This document shows, in pieces, positions 29,783-31,056 of a stretch of DNA of 31,056 nucleotides. A program made the translations under genes and the position numbers. The DNA is from a virus, in the IMG/VR virus record IMGVR_UViG_3300049479_000152, positions 1 through 31,056 of that record. One strand, written 5' to 3'. Within the stretch, counting starts at the first letter, position 1, and every line of letters begins with the position of its first letter. The notes under the pieces were generated by a model, which ran no database searches, had not been told where the DNA came from, and worked only from the letters and a program-made list of their open reading frames with translations.

Positions 29783-30862
29783 ATGGCTGCGCCTAAGATC
29801 AAGGAAATTCTAGTTTCGACACCGACGACGGTTGTTCTGTACTTTGACGCGCCACTGGACACAAATGTTCCGGTTCCGCTCACTTCCTTCACCGTCAATT
29901 ACGGGCAGTACGGGGTGGAAACCCTGATCTATTCTTCGGACACGATGGTGTCTCTTGGATTGGACAGCACTCTAACCCCCTGGGACCAAGCATTCGTTTC
30001 CTACGAACCGCCTCTTGACCTCAACCTTTGCCTGCGCGGGCCGATTCCCCCTACGGCGAACGACGTTGTCAAGAAACGCAACGCCTCTCGAGCTTTTTAT
30101 CGCGTTGCAGCGAGAAACACTCTTGCACCGGATGAAACAACCGATGGCTCTCGAGTTCAGTCTAACCTGGGCCAAACCATCGGCGGATACGGCTTCCCTT
30201 ACCAGAACCGTTCCGGCGTACTCACAAACAACAAGACCGACCCGAGGAGTGCTTCACCCGACGACTTCATTATCGCGTTCGGCCTCAAAGAAGCCATTCA
30301 GCTAACAAACATTGACGACGCAGCAGCCACGACAGTGAATGTGGCGAAGCTGCACATGGCGATTCAAGACGCCAACTCTCTGATTGACTCGTACATTGAG
30401 CAGTCAGGCAAGGCTGGCATGGTGCTAATTACAAGCAATCGCCGCCGCACCGCACTCACAATCGCCCGTTACTATCTCGACACGGTTCGCCGCAGAGAAG
30501 ACGTCTACAAGGATTACGACGCCGCTCTGAAGCAGATGCAGGCCGAGATGGGAATGACTGCGATTCGCGCAGGGAATGGGGACTCGGCCATTGATACGCC
30601 TCAGGGAATTATGCGGTCCTGGCGCATTCCTCAACGCTACAACTCGGTTTCTGGCAAAGGTCTTTCAGGCTGGACAACCGATACAGCTGGAGACCAGGCC
30701 CCGGATTACCGCATCGGTTGGGGAGCAATCGGGCAGAATAACGACTTCCCGAACTGGATCACGTCCAACAATTTCCTGGAGTTGGGCGGAACGCTGCAGA
30801 TTTCTCAACCGAACGATGCTGGCGGCTGGTATATCGACGGCTCAAACACGAATTTCCCGTAA
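29783..30862 (+). CDS. Mu gp36-like head-tail connector with N-terminal SwmB/Ig-like domain
   Basis: A 359-aa product with GAGGAAG before the ATG. Residues about 155-265 match the DUF1320/Mu gp36 helical connector pattern: SPDDFIIAFGLKEAIQLTNI, a helix LHMAIQDANSLIDSYIEQSG, then RRRTALTIARYYLDTVRRREDVYKDYDAALKQM. In Mu this protein lies between the capsid gene and gp37 and belongs to the neck. Here it is fused to an extra N-terminal beta domain (residues about 1-85: VVLYFDAPLDTNVPVPLTSF to AFVSYEPP), which resembles the SwmB-type Ig-like fold, and to a C-terminal tail of about 90 residues rich in Asn, Gly and Trp. The usual family length is about 140 aa, so the fusion is unusual. Confidence 0.72.
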   Translation: MAAPKIKEILVSTPTTVVLYFDAPLDTNVPVPLTSFTVNYGQYGVETLIYSSDTMVSLGLDSTLTPWDQAFVSYEPPLDLNLCLRGPIPPTANDVVKKRNASRAFYRVAARNTLAPDETTDGSRVQSNLGQTIGGYGFPYQNRSGVLTNNKTDPRSASPDDFIIAFGLKEAIQLTNIDDAAATTVNVAKLHMAIQDANSLIDSYIEQSGKAGMVLITSNRRRTALTIARYYLDTVRRREDVYKDYDAALKQMQAEMGMTAIRAGNGDSAIDTPQGIMRSWRIPQRYNSVSGKGLSGWTTDTAGDQAPDYRIGWGAIGQNNDFPNWITSNNFLELGGTLQISQPNDAGGWYIDGSNTNFP

Positions 30863-30865
30863 ACC

Positions 30866-31056
30866 ATGGAACTTAACACAATATCCCGTATCGAGCAGTT
30901 CATTGTTGATGCTCTTGTTGCCTCCCCCTTGATTCCAATCAGTGTGAATGTTCTTCGCCTCGCAGACGCGATCGAAAACGAGGGAGTGGTGCAGCAAACT
31001 AACAACATCGTCGTGCGTTACACGGGTTCTTCAAACACAGTCAAGAATCGCATTCC
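30866..31056 (+). CDS. Mu gp37-like (DUF1834) protein, 3'-truncated by window
   Basis: An open frame from ATG 30866 to the window end, 63 codons seen: MELNTISRIEQFIVDALVAS, then a beta segment (IPISVNVLRLADAIENE) and NNIVVRYTGSSNTVKNR. The opening 'I-E-x-x-I-x-x-A-L-x-A' helix and the later V-V-x-Y-x-G strand fit the Gp37/DUF1834 family, which follows gp36 in Mu and is thought to act as a tail terminator or neck protein. Synteny with the gp36-like gene 3 bases upstream is the main support. Only the N-terminal part is visible. Confidence 0.6.
   Translation, partial: MELNTISRIEQFIVDALVASPLIPISVNVLRLADAIENEGVVQQTNNIVVRYTGSSNTVKNRI

Noticed and set aside
327-31008. Many minus-strand open frames of 60-257 codons (for example 11310-12083 and 28364-29116)
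   Set aside because: All lie opposite well-supported plus-strand genes, have unnatural composition, no coupled starts and no recognisable motifs. They are shadows of codon bias in the real genes.
1-31056. A transposing Mu-like prophage
   Set aside because: Only the virion genes are Mu-like. No transposase, repressor or mu-type ends are seen, and a POLG-like replication polymerase points to a large lytic phage.

Overview
This 31 kb window looks like a piece of a large lytic contractile-tailed phage (myovirus), most likely one that infects cyanobacteria. Every supported gene is on the + strand, genes are packed with 1-4 base overlaps or short gaps, and nearly all products are virion proteins. 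I see no tRNA, rRNA, CRISPR array, transposase, integrase or terminase. The gene that enters from the left encodes a DNA polymerase that resembles mitochondrial DNA polymerase gamma (POLG). From established knowledge, a mitochondrial-like polymerase was reported in the marine Synechococcus myovirus S-TIM5, so the window probably belongs to that broad lineage. That placement is inference from one gene plus the general layout.

Layout. 1-1817: C-terminal part of the POLG-like polymerase. 1814-2223: two small coupled unknown genes. 2232-2980: tail assembly chaperone with a canonical -1 slippery heptamer that should give a longer fusion protein. 2977-4132: Mu gpG-like tail completion protein, a small charged protein and a gpX/LysM-like protein. 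4242-7874: an outsized tail sheath (1210 aa). 7880-8705: a ribbon-helix-helix-like protein, a gp25/W-type baseplate protein and a 53-aa ORF. 8742-13210: portal (Mu gp29/DUF935 type), capsid protease with a long acidic scaffold-like region, and a head morphogenesis protein with a Cys-rich end. 13293-15390: candidate decoration protein, major capsid protein and tail tube, closed by a clear intrinsic terminator. 15480-23434: baseplate J-type wedge protein and large unknown baseplate or tail proteins. 23466-28212: adhesin or fibre genes, including a 20-unit BspA/DUF285-like repeat array split over two reading frames. 28288-31056: spike/hub OB-fold protein, a Mu gp36-like connector with an extra N-terminal domain, and the start of a Mu gp37-like protein.

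The morphogenesis set is recognisably Mu-like (gp29, gpI, gpF-like, gpG, gp36, gp37, gp46, gp47 analogues), but the order is scrambled and nothing else suggests a transposing phage.

Four signals go beyond the gene list. (1) An exact 8-mer, GGGTAAAA, sits upstream of nine genes or gene blocks and is a good candidate for the late promoter core. (2) The decoration and capsid genes are each preceded by related folded RNA leaders that share flanking and internal sequence. (3) Two adhesin genes start with a short motif, APGVYINE, identical to the N-terminal arm of the tail sheath, within a duplicated promoter-plus-anchor cassette. (4) The tail chaperone has a CCCAAAC slippery site directly before its stop codon, with an SD-like sequence just upstream.
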